Under the pieces are notes generated by a model, which was not told the DNA's origin, searched no databases, and worked only from the letters and a program-made list of their open reading frames with translations. Positions 19,362 to 28,076 of a stretch of DNA of 64,000 nucleotides are shown piece by piece; the stretch's first letter is position 1; the number at the start of each line of letters is the position of its first letter. A program made the translations under genes and the position numbers. This DNA is from CAZEER01 sp964586315 (GTDB taxonomy: Bacteria; Fidelibacterota; Marinisomatia; Marinisomatales; UBA1611): assembly GCA_964586315.1 (NCBI GenBank), contig CAZPHE010000004.1, positions 9,677 through 73,676 of the forward strand. The letters are read 5' to 3'.

Positions 19362-20674
19362 AATAATTTGCTCCACACTGCTAATGTTAGAATCATACTT
19401 ATTGGATGACTATATTTTATAGGATTAACATTTTTAAATTTAAAATAATAATCATCAACAATTCTTTTTGGAATTATTGTGTTTAATTCGGGTACATTAT
19501 ATAACCATTGCTTTAAATATTTATCATTTTCTATTCCTAAAAATTGCAACTCCCAATTTCTTTGAATCAAAGAAGGGTATTTAAGGATTTTTTCCCTGAT
19601 AATTCTTCTAAGGTATCTATATACTCTTCTGGGAAAATATAAACTATTAAAATAATTATATTTATATAAATCCAGATCATATTTTTGCCAAGGTATTTTT
19701 GCAAGCTCTGGTGCTTTCCATTTAATATATTCAATCTGAATTCTTCTATTTGATAGAAATTTTTCTGGGATAGTGCATATAAACTCGCATATTTGGTCAT
19801 GGTAATAAGGAATAAAAATTTCCTTCCTACTTGTAAATACTTTCAAATTTTCATTTGCCCACCGCTTTGCCCAATGCAGTGATTTAAAAGCTCTAATTCT
19901 ACTATTTGGATTGTCAATATCAATATCTAATAATAATCTATTAATAATAACAAAAAATTCATTTTCAAAATTTCCATCCAAACCCCAATACTTCCATAAA
20001 TCAGAAGCGAGTTCCCGACCTCCTGGCTTTGCTATTTTTTTTATAGAAAATTTTGTTTGTTCATTCCGATTTGAATTTTTTCTAATCCCAGTGTTATCAA
20101 ATAAAACATCCCCCCATTGACCTGATAATATTATATCACCATATAAAGAAATTTCATCAATTACCGCCATTTGCCTAGGATGAGTGAACTCAGTATTGCA
20201 ATGATTAATATTGGCTAATTCAATTACCTTTGACCATAAATATCCGCGTGGAATTTTCAGTGGATAAAATTCCCAACCACAAACATCTGCAATTTGCTTA
20301 GCATAATTAGTTTCTTTTAATCCATCTTCAAATTCATAGGATAGCGCCACAACATTTTCTTGCCCTTTCAAAGCCGTAGCTAGCGTGCGTGAATCAAGTC
20401 CACCAGATAAAGGAAGGATAATTTTTTTTCCTATGGTATTACTTTGGATTAAAGATTCAAATAAATTTGAAAATTCATGTAATACTTGATTAAAAGAGAT
20501 TCTACGTGGATCATGATACCACTTTATATCAGGACCAAAATTTGAAGAATCAAATGCTTTATTTTTATAAAAGTGTTTATCTTCTAAAAAGAACCCAGTT
20601 GCCAGCCATATCGCTATTGAATGAAAATCTAAATCTTCTAGTTTTTTATCTGCAAATCCATCTATTTCAGTCAT
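19346..20674 (-). CDS. Asparagine-synthase-like ATP pyrophosphatase lacking the glutaminase domain
   Basis: 442 residues. The ATP-binding PP-loop SGGLDSR is at 90-96, with YEFEDG, SGQWGDVLFDNTG and FIPYYHDQICEFI following as in asparagine synthase C-terminal domains. The N-terminal class II glutaminase (Cys2, about 200 residues) is missing, replaced by an unrelated 80-residue lead. The ATG at 20674 has GAGG 6 nt upstream, so this short start is genuine rather than a truncation artefact. Such proteins may use free ammonia, a partner glutaminase, or catalyse another acyl-adenylate reaction. A complete AsnB lies 2.2 kb upstream. Confidence 0.8.
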   Translation of the reverse strand: MTEIDGFADKKLEDLDFHSIAIWLATGFFLEDKHFYKNKAFDSSNFGPDIKWYHDPRRISFNQVLHEFSNLFESLIQSNTIGKKIILPLSGGLDSRTLATALKGQENVVALSYEFEDGLKETNYAKQIADVCGWEFYPLKIPRGYLWSKVIELANINHCNTEFTHPRQMAVIDEISLYGDIILSGQWGDVLFDNTGIRKNSNRNEQTKFSIKKIAKPGGRELASDLWKYWGLDGNFENEFFVIINRLLLDIDIDNPNSRIRAFKSLHWAKRWANENLKVFTSRKEIFIPYYHDQICEFICTIPEKFLSNRRIQIEYIKWKAPELAKIPWQKYDLDLYKYNYFNSLYFPRRVYRYLRRIIREKILKYPSLIQRNWELQFLGIENDKYLKQWLYNVPELNTIIPKRIVDDYYFKFKNVNPIKYSHPISMILTLAVWSKLFWGKK

Positions 20675-20790
20675 CAATTTCCTCAAGATTTCATGTCATA
20701 AATTTTTATTAACTATCATAGAAATAGCTTTTAATACAAAAAAGACAGGTCTCAAATAAAATATATAAATTAGATTTAAATCCATTATAA

Positions 20791-21816
20791 TTAATAAATA
20801 TTTAGGAAATTTTTTATTGAAATATTAGATGATGAAGTTATTTTTTTAATTTTATAATATTTAATAACATTAGTGAAAAATTCTAAAATAAAATTTGCAT
20901 AATTAAAGGGTAAAATTTTAAAAAAGAAAAAATACAATTGATAATATGATGGGTATTTATAATTTTTCATATTGTAAGAATAATTTTTCTTATTAGATAA
21001 AAAAAATAATTTCATTATTAGTTTAAACGAGATTTTTTGAGATATATGTAATGCTAATGAATATATTTTTTTATATTTTCTTTCAGAAAAATATGGTATT
21101 GCAAAAATCTCGAAAAATTGTAAATACCTTTCATAAATCGTCACACTTCGATTAGCTTTTGAAATAGAAGATTTATTATGACGATAATAAATACTTACAT
21201 TTTTATCTATTAGAACAACATCTGAAAACAAACCAATTTTTATAAAAAAAGCTATATCTTCACCAAAAAATAATTTTTCAGGAAAATTAAATTTCCTTTT
21301 GTTAATATTATTTTTTAACAATATTGAACTAATATGTGGATTATGCTGAAACTGTTCAAGCCAAAATAGACCAGGGATTAAACTAGTATTAAGTCCAATA
21401 TTTAATTCTCCCATTTCTAATACTTCACTTAATCCATTTTGATATAACTTTTTTGTGCGACCAATTGACATCATTGCATTTGGAAATTTTTCAAATCCAT
21501 CTAGCAAATCGAAAAACTTATTAGGAAGAATCTCATCATCTACATCCAAAAAGGATATATATTCTCCTTTAGATTCAGAAATCCCTAAATTTCTTGCAGC
21601 AGCAGGACCTTGTTTTTTACAAAAAATTAATCTAGCGTTATATTTTCTTGCACAATATTCTTGAATAATTTTTATAGATTGATCTTTAGAATTATTATCA
21701 ATAAAAATTATTTCAAGATTCTCATATATTTGTTTATCCAAAGATAAGAAGCATCTTTGTAGATAGGGCTCACCATTATATACTGGTATTATTATAGTTA
21801 CTAAAGGTTTAGACAA
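20791..21816 (-). CDS. GT2-family glycosyltransferase
   Basis: 341-residue GT-A enzyme: VTIIIPVYNGEPYLQRC at the start, FIDNNSKD at 38-45, GPAAARNLGI at 70-79, and the metal site FLDVDDEI at 89-96. A long lysine- and aromatic-rich C-terminus (FFFFKILPFNYANFILEFF) probably anchors it to the inner membrane. The TTG start overlaps the upstream GT4 stop by 16 bp. The donor is a nucleotide sugar of unknown type. Confidence 0.87.
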   Translation of the reverse strand: MSKPLVTIIIPVYNGEPYLQRCFLSLDKQIYENLEIIFIDNNSKDQSIKIIQEYCARKYNARLIFCKKQGPAAARNLGISESKGEYISFLDVDDEILPNKFFDLLDGFEKFPNAMMSIGRTKKLYQNGLSEVLEMGELNIGLNTSLIPGLFWLEQFQHNPHISSILLKNNINKRKFNFPEKLFFGEDIAFFIKIGLFSDVVLIDKNVSIYYRHNKSSISKANRSVTIYERYLQFFEIFAIPYFSERKYKKIYSLALHISQKISFKLIMKLFFLSNKKNYSYNMKNYKYPSYYQLYFFFFKILPFNYANFILEFFTNVIKYYKIKKITSSSNISIKNFLNIY

Positions 21817-22907
21817 TATTTATATATTGATTCATGATTTGCGACTTCAATAGAAATGTCATAGTGCTCAATTATATGAGATCTAAAAAGTGTGGTATAT
21901 CTATAATTCGGTTTTTCTAATAAATTAATCATCAATTTTTTTAAAGATTGGACATTATCTGATATAAACATGTTATCCGAAAATGGTTGAAGAATATCTC
22001 TTGTCCCTGGTACATCACTTGCAGCAACAGGCAATTCAAATGCCATTGCTTCAAGAAGTGCTACGGGGCAGCCCTCTTTCTTTCCTGGAAAAACAAATAA
22101 ATCCGCAATGGAATAATAATCTGAAACATTTTGAACTTTTCCTGTGAAATGTATTTTATTTGAACATTTTAAATTCATAACATATTCTTCAATTCCTCGA
22201 GCATAAACATTATTTTTATCTCCCACTATAAACAACCTTAGATTATTATATTTTAAAATTAATAGCTCGTATGCTTTCACAAGAATCTCAATATTTTTTA
22301 CTGGCACTAAATTTGCAACAGTCAAAATAATTTTTTCATTTTCTTTAATTTTATATTTTTTTAACAAATCCTTGCACTTTTTTCTAGGAGAAAATTCATC
22401 AATATCAATTCCCCTTGGAACAAGAGAAACATTTTTCTTATGTGGAAAAAATTGAATTACCATATCTTTATTTTGTGCTAAAATATGTTTTGATAAAAAT
22501 GTTCTAATTTTCCAACTATTTTTTGACTTACCACCCCAATTCATATTTTTTTTTGTATAAATCCAAGGAATCCCAGCTAATGATGCAGCTAAAGCTTCTA
22601 AATAGTCTGGTCCATAATGGAAAGAATGAATCAAATCAACTTTTAAATTGTGGAAAAAACGAGCGAGCTTTAAAGAGAATATTATACCTTTAATTCTAGA
22701 ATTAATTTCTGAGGTCGTATTTTTTAAGTGGATTGGGATACCCGACTCCACTACAAATTTGAATAGCTTTCCTCGATTATGACTACAACAAATTTGTGGT
22801 TCAAAATATTCATTATTTAATCGAGTTGCAATATTTAGAAGTGCCTTGCCACTACCAGCAGTATCAAAATTGGGAATGGTATAGAGAATTTTTTTAATTT
22901 CTTTCAA
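21801..22907 (-). CDS. GT4-family glycosyltransferase
   Basis: 368-residue GT-B enzyme: ILYTIPNFDTAGSGKALLN at the N-terminus (glycine-rich loop), SFHYGPDYLEAL, then LTVANLVPVKNIEILVKA, FIVGDKN, FTGKVQNVSDYYSIADLF and GCPVALLEAMAFELPVAASDVPG. The TTG start overlaps the AsnB stop as TTGA, implying translational coupling. Family members are retaining transferases in the cytoplasm or on the inner leaflet. Substrate unknown. Confidence 0.88.
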   Translation of the reverse strand: MKEIKKILYTIPNFDTAGSGKALLNIATRLNNEYFEPQICCSHNRGKLFKFVVESGIPIHLKNTTSEINSRIKGIIFSLKLARFFHNLKVDLIHSFHYGPDYLEALAASLAGIPWIYTKKNMNWGGKSKNSWKIRTFLSKHILAQNKDMVIQFFPHKKNVSLVPRGIDIDEFSPRKKCKDLLKKYKIKENEKIILTVANLVPVKNIEILVKAYELLILKYNNLRLFIVGDKNNVYARGIEEYVMNLKCSNKIHFTGKVQNVSDYYSIADLFVFPGKKEGCPVALLEAMAFELPVAASDVPGTRDILQPFSDNMFISDNVQSLKKLMINLLEKPNYRYTTLFRSHIIEHYDISIEVANHESIYKYCLNL

Positions 22908-24766
22908 TTTTTTCTGATCTGATATTTATTCCAAATTGATAAACTATATAAATTAAATAATAGCCACTTTAAATCGAGGTGACCTTTAACATGTGTATCT
23001 ATAATTTTTTCTAATTCTAACCGATCCATTCCAAAATTTTCATAAAAATTTTTTTCAAGAAGTGCATCATAAAACATATCTTTATAACTTGTTCTTATCC
23101 ATTGAGCCAAGGGAATCGAGAATCCTTTCTTTTGCTTTTCATGTTCAATCGTTGGAAAATTACTTTGTAATAATTTATATAATAATTTTTTTCTAGTTTT
23201 CATTGGTTCATGAACACTTATACCTAAAGAGCATACTGCTTCAATCACTGTTTTTTTTAAAAATGGAACTCTAACCTCTAAACTATGAGCCATCGAAGCC
23301 CTATCTACTTTTAAAAGAGTTTTTTGGAGCATACCATAGAATTCAGCACGCCGTATATGATATAATAGTTCCTCTTGACTTTTTGGTCTTTTATAATCAA
23401 AAATGTCAAAATTTGAAGGTAACCGGTAATTTATAATATTTGGTAATATTTTTTTTAACATATTAATTGGATAATGATTATGTAAACCAAAATGAGCATC
23501 ACTAGGATGTGTTGATAAAACACATTCATTTGTATGCTTTTCATTAAAAAATAATTTATCTAAACCACGTATTAAATATCTAAACCCATAAGGAGATGCC
23601 CAAAGCCAGTGATTTTTTGCAATGGATCTAAAACGGTCATATCCAAAAAATAATTCATCTGCACCATCACCTGATAAAGCAACTGTAACTCTCTTACTGG
23701 AAAACTTACTCACTTCCCAAGTAGGAATTAATGAGAAGTCACCCAATGGCTCACCAGCACTTGCAACTATTTTTTCTAAATCATATAATGAATTATCTGC
23801 ATTCATTTTTTTAGAATAATGTTTAGTATGTAAAAAATTTGCGTATTCTTTTGAGAGTATAGATTCGTCATGTTTCACACTTTCTGTTCCAATTGAAAAA
23901 GTCTTTAATTGATCAACTAATTTTGATTGTGCGTAAAAGCAAATTAAAGGAGAATCAACACCTCCAGATAAAAAAGAACCCAATGGGCGATCTGATATAA
24001 GTTCTGCTTTAACAGCTAATTCTATCTCATTTCTAACTGTTTCTAATGCAAATTCCTCCTGTAAATTTATCTGTTCATATTTAGGATATTCCCAATAAAA
24101 AATTGAATCTCTTTTACCACCGCTATTAAAAGTAATTATCTGTCCAGGAGCTACAGAATAAGTATCCTCCAATAAACCAAAAGGTGAAGGAATGAAATGT
24201 TGCATCAAATATAGTTTTAAGACCCTATTATCAATTTTTTTATTTAAAAAAGCAGGATGCCTAGAGATTTGATTATATTGACTTGCAAATACTAATAGAT
24301 TTTTATTATACCCATAATATAATGGTTTTATACCTGCAAAATCCCTTATCAAAGAGATAGTATTTTTTAATTTATCCCAAATACCAATTGCGAACATTCC
24401 ATCTAATTGGGATACTGTTTTTATAATACCCCATTCATCAATACATGATGAAAGTGTTACTGTATCTCCATGCCCTTTAATGTTTTTACCATTTTTATAT
24501 AATTTATTTCTTAAATCTAAGTGATTGTATATCTCCCCGTTGAAAACTATAAGATAACGTTTTGAGGGGGTCCAAATAGGTTGGCTAGAATAATGGCTAG
24601 GATCAATTACTGATAAGCGATTAAAACCAAAACATAATTTAGTACCTATAATTTCTATTCGTGTTTCATCAGGACCACGAGAAGATGATAAATATAAAAG
24701 GTCTTTGAAATTTTCTTGATTCGAAATTTGATTGCCAAAAGCTACCTCTCCTAATAATCCACACAT
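22904..24766 (-). CDS. Glutamine-hydrolysing asparagine synthase family amidotransferase
   Basis: 620 residues, full length. It begins MCGLLGE with the Cys2 nucleophile exposed after Met removal; NGEIYN (76-81) completes the glutaminase pocket. The synthetase half carries SFLSGGVDS (PP-loop, 267-272) and SGDGADELFFGYDRF. Glutamine-derived ammonia would be passed to an adenylated carboxylate. In polysaccharide loci such enzymes (WbpS-like) often amidate uronic acids rather than make asparagine. That role is inference here. Confidence 0.87.
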   Translation of the reverse strand: MCGLLGEVAFGNQISNQENFKDLLYLSSSRGPDETRIEIIGTKLCFGFNRLSVIDPSHYSSQPIWTPSKRYLIVFNGEIYNHLDLRNKLYKNGKNIKGHGDTVTLSSCIDEWGIIKTVSQLDGMFAIGIWDKLKNTISLIRDFAGIKPLYYGYNKNLLVFASQYNQISRHPAFLNKKIDNRVLKLYLMQHFIPSPFGLLEDTYSVAPGQIITFNSGGKRDSIFYWEYPKYEQINLQEEFALETVRNEIELAVKAELISDRPLGSFLSGGVDSPLICFYAQSKLVDQLKTFSIGTESVKHDESILSKEYANFLHTKHYSKKMNADNSLYDLEKIVASAGEPLGDFSLIPTWEVSKFSSKRVTVALSGDGADELFFGYDRFRSIAKNHWLWASPYGFRYLIRGLDKLFFNEKHTNECVLSTHPSDAHFGLHNHYPINMLKKILPNIINYRLPSNFDIFDYKRPKSQEELLYHIRRAEFYGMLQKTLLKVDRASMAHSLEVRVPFLKKTVIEAVCSLGISVHEPMKTRKKLLYKLLQSNFPTIEHEKQKKGFSIPLAQWIRTSYKDMFYDALLEKNFYENFGMDRLELEKIIDTHVKGHLDLKWLLFNLYSLSIWNKYQIRKN

Positions 24767-24910
24767 TATTTTAATAAACTATTTTAAATTATTCCCAAAA
24801 CAACCTTTGAATAATCACTTAGAAAATATTTATGATTATACATTAAAATTTGAATCGATAATTAATTTTCATAGAAATATCTAAAAATAATTTTGGCATA
24901 TAAGCGGTTC

Positions 24911-26392
24911 TTAATATAGTATATAAAAAATATTTTTGATATTAATACAAAAAATGCCATCTAAATCTGTAACTCTATGAAAGGTATTTATGTTTTTATC
25001 AAAGTTGTCTAAATCATTGATGGCACAAAAAGTAATTAAATCCTCATTCCTATTATTTTCTGTTAATCTTTCAACTTTAAAAGGTAAAGGATTAAATAAT
25101 TCATAATATTTTAAAATATAATACAGATTTTTACCTTGATATCCGCCAAAGGTATAAATTAAAAGTTTGTTATTCTTACTTTTCTCAAGCATAAAATTTC
25201 TTACTAATTCTGCACTTTGCCTATAATCATTAAATAATAGACGGGTTGGAGCATAAATCATTTCATACCTTATCCCGTATGATATTTTTATAAAACAAAG
25301 AAAAGTCAATATATATAATACAAACTTTTTTTTAAGGACCTTAAAGTATATTATATATATCCAAAAAGTGATTAATAAAAATAAAATTCCAAATCCACTA
25401 ACTCTATAAATATTGCCCCAGTCAGTACTAAAAATGCTCGTATTACCTAAGTAAAGTGTTGCAAATGAAAGTAAAAAATAATAAAACATTCCAACAGTGA
25501 AAAAATAATCTCCCATTAATTTTTTATCATAATTTTTTTCATTCTGTATATTTTTTTTAAAATAAAGAAATAAACAAAATGTTATACAAAAAAAACCAAT
25601 AAAAAGTTTGACTTTTGGAAAACTATTTATATGGAGATTATAGGGCAAAATTATTTCAGTTAAATTCATTAAATGTTTGGTTATTTGATCAAAAAAAATA
25701 ATTGGTGTTTCTTTTGATAAAACATTTTTTAGACTGCTATTATTATCTACAGCTAATATTGATTTTAATATACCAGGCAATAAGATCATTAAACTGATAA
25801 GAAGATATTTGAAAATTCCGAAAATTTTCATCCTATATATAAACAGTAATATACCTAACACAATAAATAGAGAAGCATTCCTTAATAAAATTGTTATCCA
25901 AGAAATCCCAATTAATACCAAGATATCAGTATTATTTACTTTTTTATTAATAATAATTACATTCCACACATATAGCATCATGTACAATATAGATGCTAAA
26001 GCAAAAATTTCTGCTCCCACTTGATTCATTGCTTTTATTAGAATTAATGAACTCATTGAGCATAAAGAGATCAAAAATGATAATTCATTTGATAATATTT
26101 TTTTTAATAGTTTAAAGAGTAAAACAAAACACACAGCGGCAAATACAGGTTGGATATAATATAAAATAATAAGAGGATCCATACCAAGAATTCTTAAAAA
26201 AGAAGCAACTAATGCGAGCCCAATTGGGTGCCCCCCAACTCCTGAGAAATTAAAATCAGAAATGATAAATTCTGTTGCTAATAGTTGCATATAAATATCA
26301 TTATTTGCAGTCATTCTTGAAATCAAAAATGAAATTAATAGTAGAATTATACTGCCTACTATTAGAAATAAATTCTCCCTTTTATACTTCAA
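24911..26392 (-). CDS. Multi-pass membrane protein, GT-C-like
   Basis: 493 residues with about 10-12 hydrophobic helices and a C-terminal soluble part of about 90 residues. The first loop holds NNDIYMQLLATEF and GGHPIGLAL, where an acidic residue precedes the second helix as in GT-C glycosyltransferases that use polyprenyl-phosphate sugars on the periplasmic side. I do not see a named family signature. It starts at TTG with no better codon nearby. It neighbours another GT-C-like gene and a polyprenyl-phosphate-sugar-synthase-like GT2, which supports the idea. Confidence 0.6.
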   Translation of the reverse strand: MKYKRENLFLIVGSIILLLISFLISRMTANNDIYMQLLATEFIISDFNFSGVGGHPIGLALVASFLRILGMDPLIILYYIQPVFAAVCFVLLFKLLKKILSNELSFLISLCSMSSLILIKAMNQVGAEIFALASILYMMLYVWNVIIINKKVNNTDILVLIGISWITILLRNASLFIVLGILLFIYRMKIFGIFKYLLISLMILLPGILKSILAVDNNSSLKNVLSKETPIIFFDQITKHLMNLTEIILPYNLHINSFPKVKLFIGFFCITFCLFLYFKKNIQNEKNYDKKLMGDYFFTVGMFYYFLLSFATLYLGNTSIFSTDWGNIYRVSGFGILFLLITFWIYIIYFKVLKKKFVLYILTFLCFIKISYGIRYEMIYAPTRLLFNDYRQSAELVRNFMLEKSKNNKLLIYTFGGYQGKNLYYILKYYELFNPLPFKVERLTENNRNEDLITFCAINDLDNFDKNINTFHRVTDLDGIFCINIKNIFYILY

Positions 26393-26452
26393 TTAGTTAT
26401 TAAAAACATTGTTTTTTTATAAATTATTCTTACTTAGTCTGGATTAATGCAG

Positions 26453-27985
26453 TTAATCAAATGTTGTTTTATAAACCCCTAAGATTTTCATATTCTTAAT
26501 ATTAATAGAAAAAAATTCATCATTAAATGGCTCTTCCTTTGACTTAGCCTGAATATACATTTTCTTATCATGACCAAAGGGTCCTCTAAAATTAGTTATA
26601 AAATAATCAGGTTTATGTCTCCATTCAGGCATAAAATCGAAAACCAAACGGCTTCTATCTTTATTTGATAATATATGGCGATTTATAGTTCCAGGAGCAT
26701 TTTCAACTTGTATAAATATTTTATCAGATGAATCATTTTTTAAAATATATTCTAATCCTTGTCTATATGATGAGCCATAATAATCACCTTCAAATCTTAG
26801 CATTGGATCTGAACCTCCAAAATAATTGAAATATACTTGTTGATATGGGTGCATGTGGACAAGATTGAAGAATGGACCAAAGAAAAAGACTATAAATAAA
26901 ATTATTTGAGAATAAGTTCTATTATTGAATTGAATAATTCTATATAATTCAAACACACCATAACTTGCTATTATCGAAATGAATACATATGTAAAATAAA
27001 AATGTCTCCATCCATCATATAGTGTAGATCCTAAAATTATAGCTGCTATAAAAGGAATTAATAATCCAAATAAACAAAAAATAATAATTAGATTTTTTCT
27101 TAAGCAAGTTTTTAAATTTTTCACTAAAAATATAAAGCCTAATATGAAAAATATTATGTAAATAATTGGTGTGGTTATTAAAAACCAAATAATGATGTAA
27201 TACCAAGGTAAAATTCGGGCAGAAATATTTTCTCCTAAGAAGAAAACACTTCCAGACCAAGGAAACAATTTTGCTCTCTGGAATGCTTCTATAAATCTAT
27301 CTATCGGATCAAACCAAAAATATGGTGTAGCTATATATGTTGTGAGGAATGAAATTGTTATGATAGATAAACCAAATATAACATAAGAAAAAGTTTGATT
27401 TTTTTTCGGTTTATCAATAATAATCAACGTTAAATAAAACAGAATAAATAAAAATGGTAAATATATGGCTACAATTCGACAAGAAATTGCTAACCCAATA
27501 ATTATAGATGAAGGAATAATCCAAATGTTATTTTTTGTTTTAAAAAATTTTAAAATAGGATAAAGGCTAATAGTAACTAGAGACAAAAATATAATGTCCT
27601 TAGGATTAAAAAAGCTATGGGCGAAAATTCGTGGATGTAATGAATATATTAAAGTTGAGAAAATTGCTTTTTTAGATGATCCAAAGAGCTCCTTAGCAAA
27701 TAAAAAGAATACAATAATACCAATAAAATGGAATGTGAAAATTAGTTTATGTCTAGTAAGAAAAACTGTTTTAGTATTTTTTGGACCTATGATTAATTCA
27801 AATAATAAGGCTGGAAATTCATAAATCATACCATATGGTCCAGTGTATGCATGTAGATTTTCTTTAACTTGAGGAATATTATTAAAATTTGAATTTTTAT
27901 AACCAAAATACTCAACAAATTCTTTTGCATGTGATTTTGCACCAATCCTGCGTACGTTTTCATCAAAACTAATTCCATAATCAGC
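26453..27985 (-). CDS. GT39/PMT-like membrane glycosyltransferase, 5' end cut by assembly gap
   Basis: The frame is open from the stop at 26453 to the edge of the N run at 27985, about 510 residues. An ATG at 27829 would discard a conserved lead containing ADYGISFDENVRRIG, so it is not the true start. That acidic loop after a first helix is typical of GT-C enzymes of the dolichyl/polyprenyl-phosphate-mannose type. About nine membrane helices follow, with WDGRH-like LYDGWRHFYF near the middle and a soluble C-terminal part with GGSDPMLRF. The protein should move sugars from a polyprenyl carrier on the periplasmic face. The missing N-terminus is at 27996-28076. Confidence 0.72.
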   Translation of the reverse strand, partial: ADYGISFDENVRRIGAKSHAKEFVEYFGYKNSNFNNIPQVKENLHAYTGPYGMIYEFPALLFELIIGPKNTKTVFLTRHKLIFTFHFIGIIVFFLFAKELFGSSKKAIFSTLIYSLHPRIFAHSFFNPKDIIFLSLVTISLYPILKFFKTKNNIWIIPSSIIIGLAISCRIVAIYLPFLFILFYLTLIIIDKPKKNQTFSYVIFGLSIITISFLTTYIATPYFWFDPIDRFIEAFQRAKLFPWSGSVFFLGENISARILPWYYIIIWFLITTPIIYIIFFILGFIFLVKNLKTCLRKNLIIIFCLFGLLIPFIAAIILGSTLYDGWRHFYFTYVFISIIASYGVFELYRIIQFNNRTYSQIILFIVFFFGPFFNLVHMHPYQQVYFNYFGGSDPMLRFEGDYYGSSYRQGLEYILKNDSSDKIFIQVENAPGTINRHILSNKDRSRLVFDFMPEWRHKPDYFITNFRGPFGHDKKMYIQAKSKEEPFNDEFFSINIKNMKILGVYKTTFD

Positions 27986-27995
27986 NNNNNNNNNN
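27986..27995. other. Assembly gap (10 N)
   Basis: Ten unknown bases. The frames on the two sides belong to one membrane protein but are out of register by one base if the gap is really 10 bp, so the length is probably a placeholder. Confidence 0.97.
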
Positions 27996-28076
27996 AATTA
28001 AATAAATTGTTAGGAATACAATAAAAGTCAGGTTCCTATATAGACTATTAATAATAGAATTATTTATAGTTTTCAA
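27996..28076 (-). CDS. N-terminal fragment of the GT39/PMT-like membrane protein
   Basis: Reading from a TTG at 28076, inside the 3' end of the GT2-CapK fusion gene, gives MKTINNSIINSLYRN and then a run of hydrophobic residues (LTFIVFLTIYLI) up to the N gap. This is exactly the first membrane helix expected before the ADYGISFDE loop on the other side of the gap. The 27 codons end flush with the gap. The join needs a gap length divisible by three, not ten. Confidence 0.5.

Noticed and set aside
26453..27829. GT-C-like gene started at ATG 27829
   Set aside because: The frame continues upstream to the N gap with a family-like acidic loop, so this ATG is internal.
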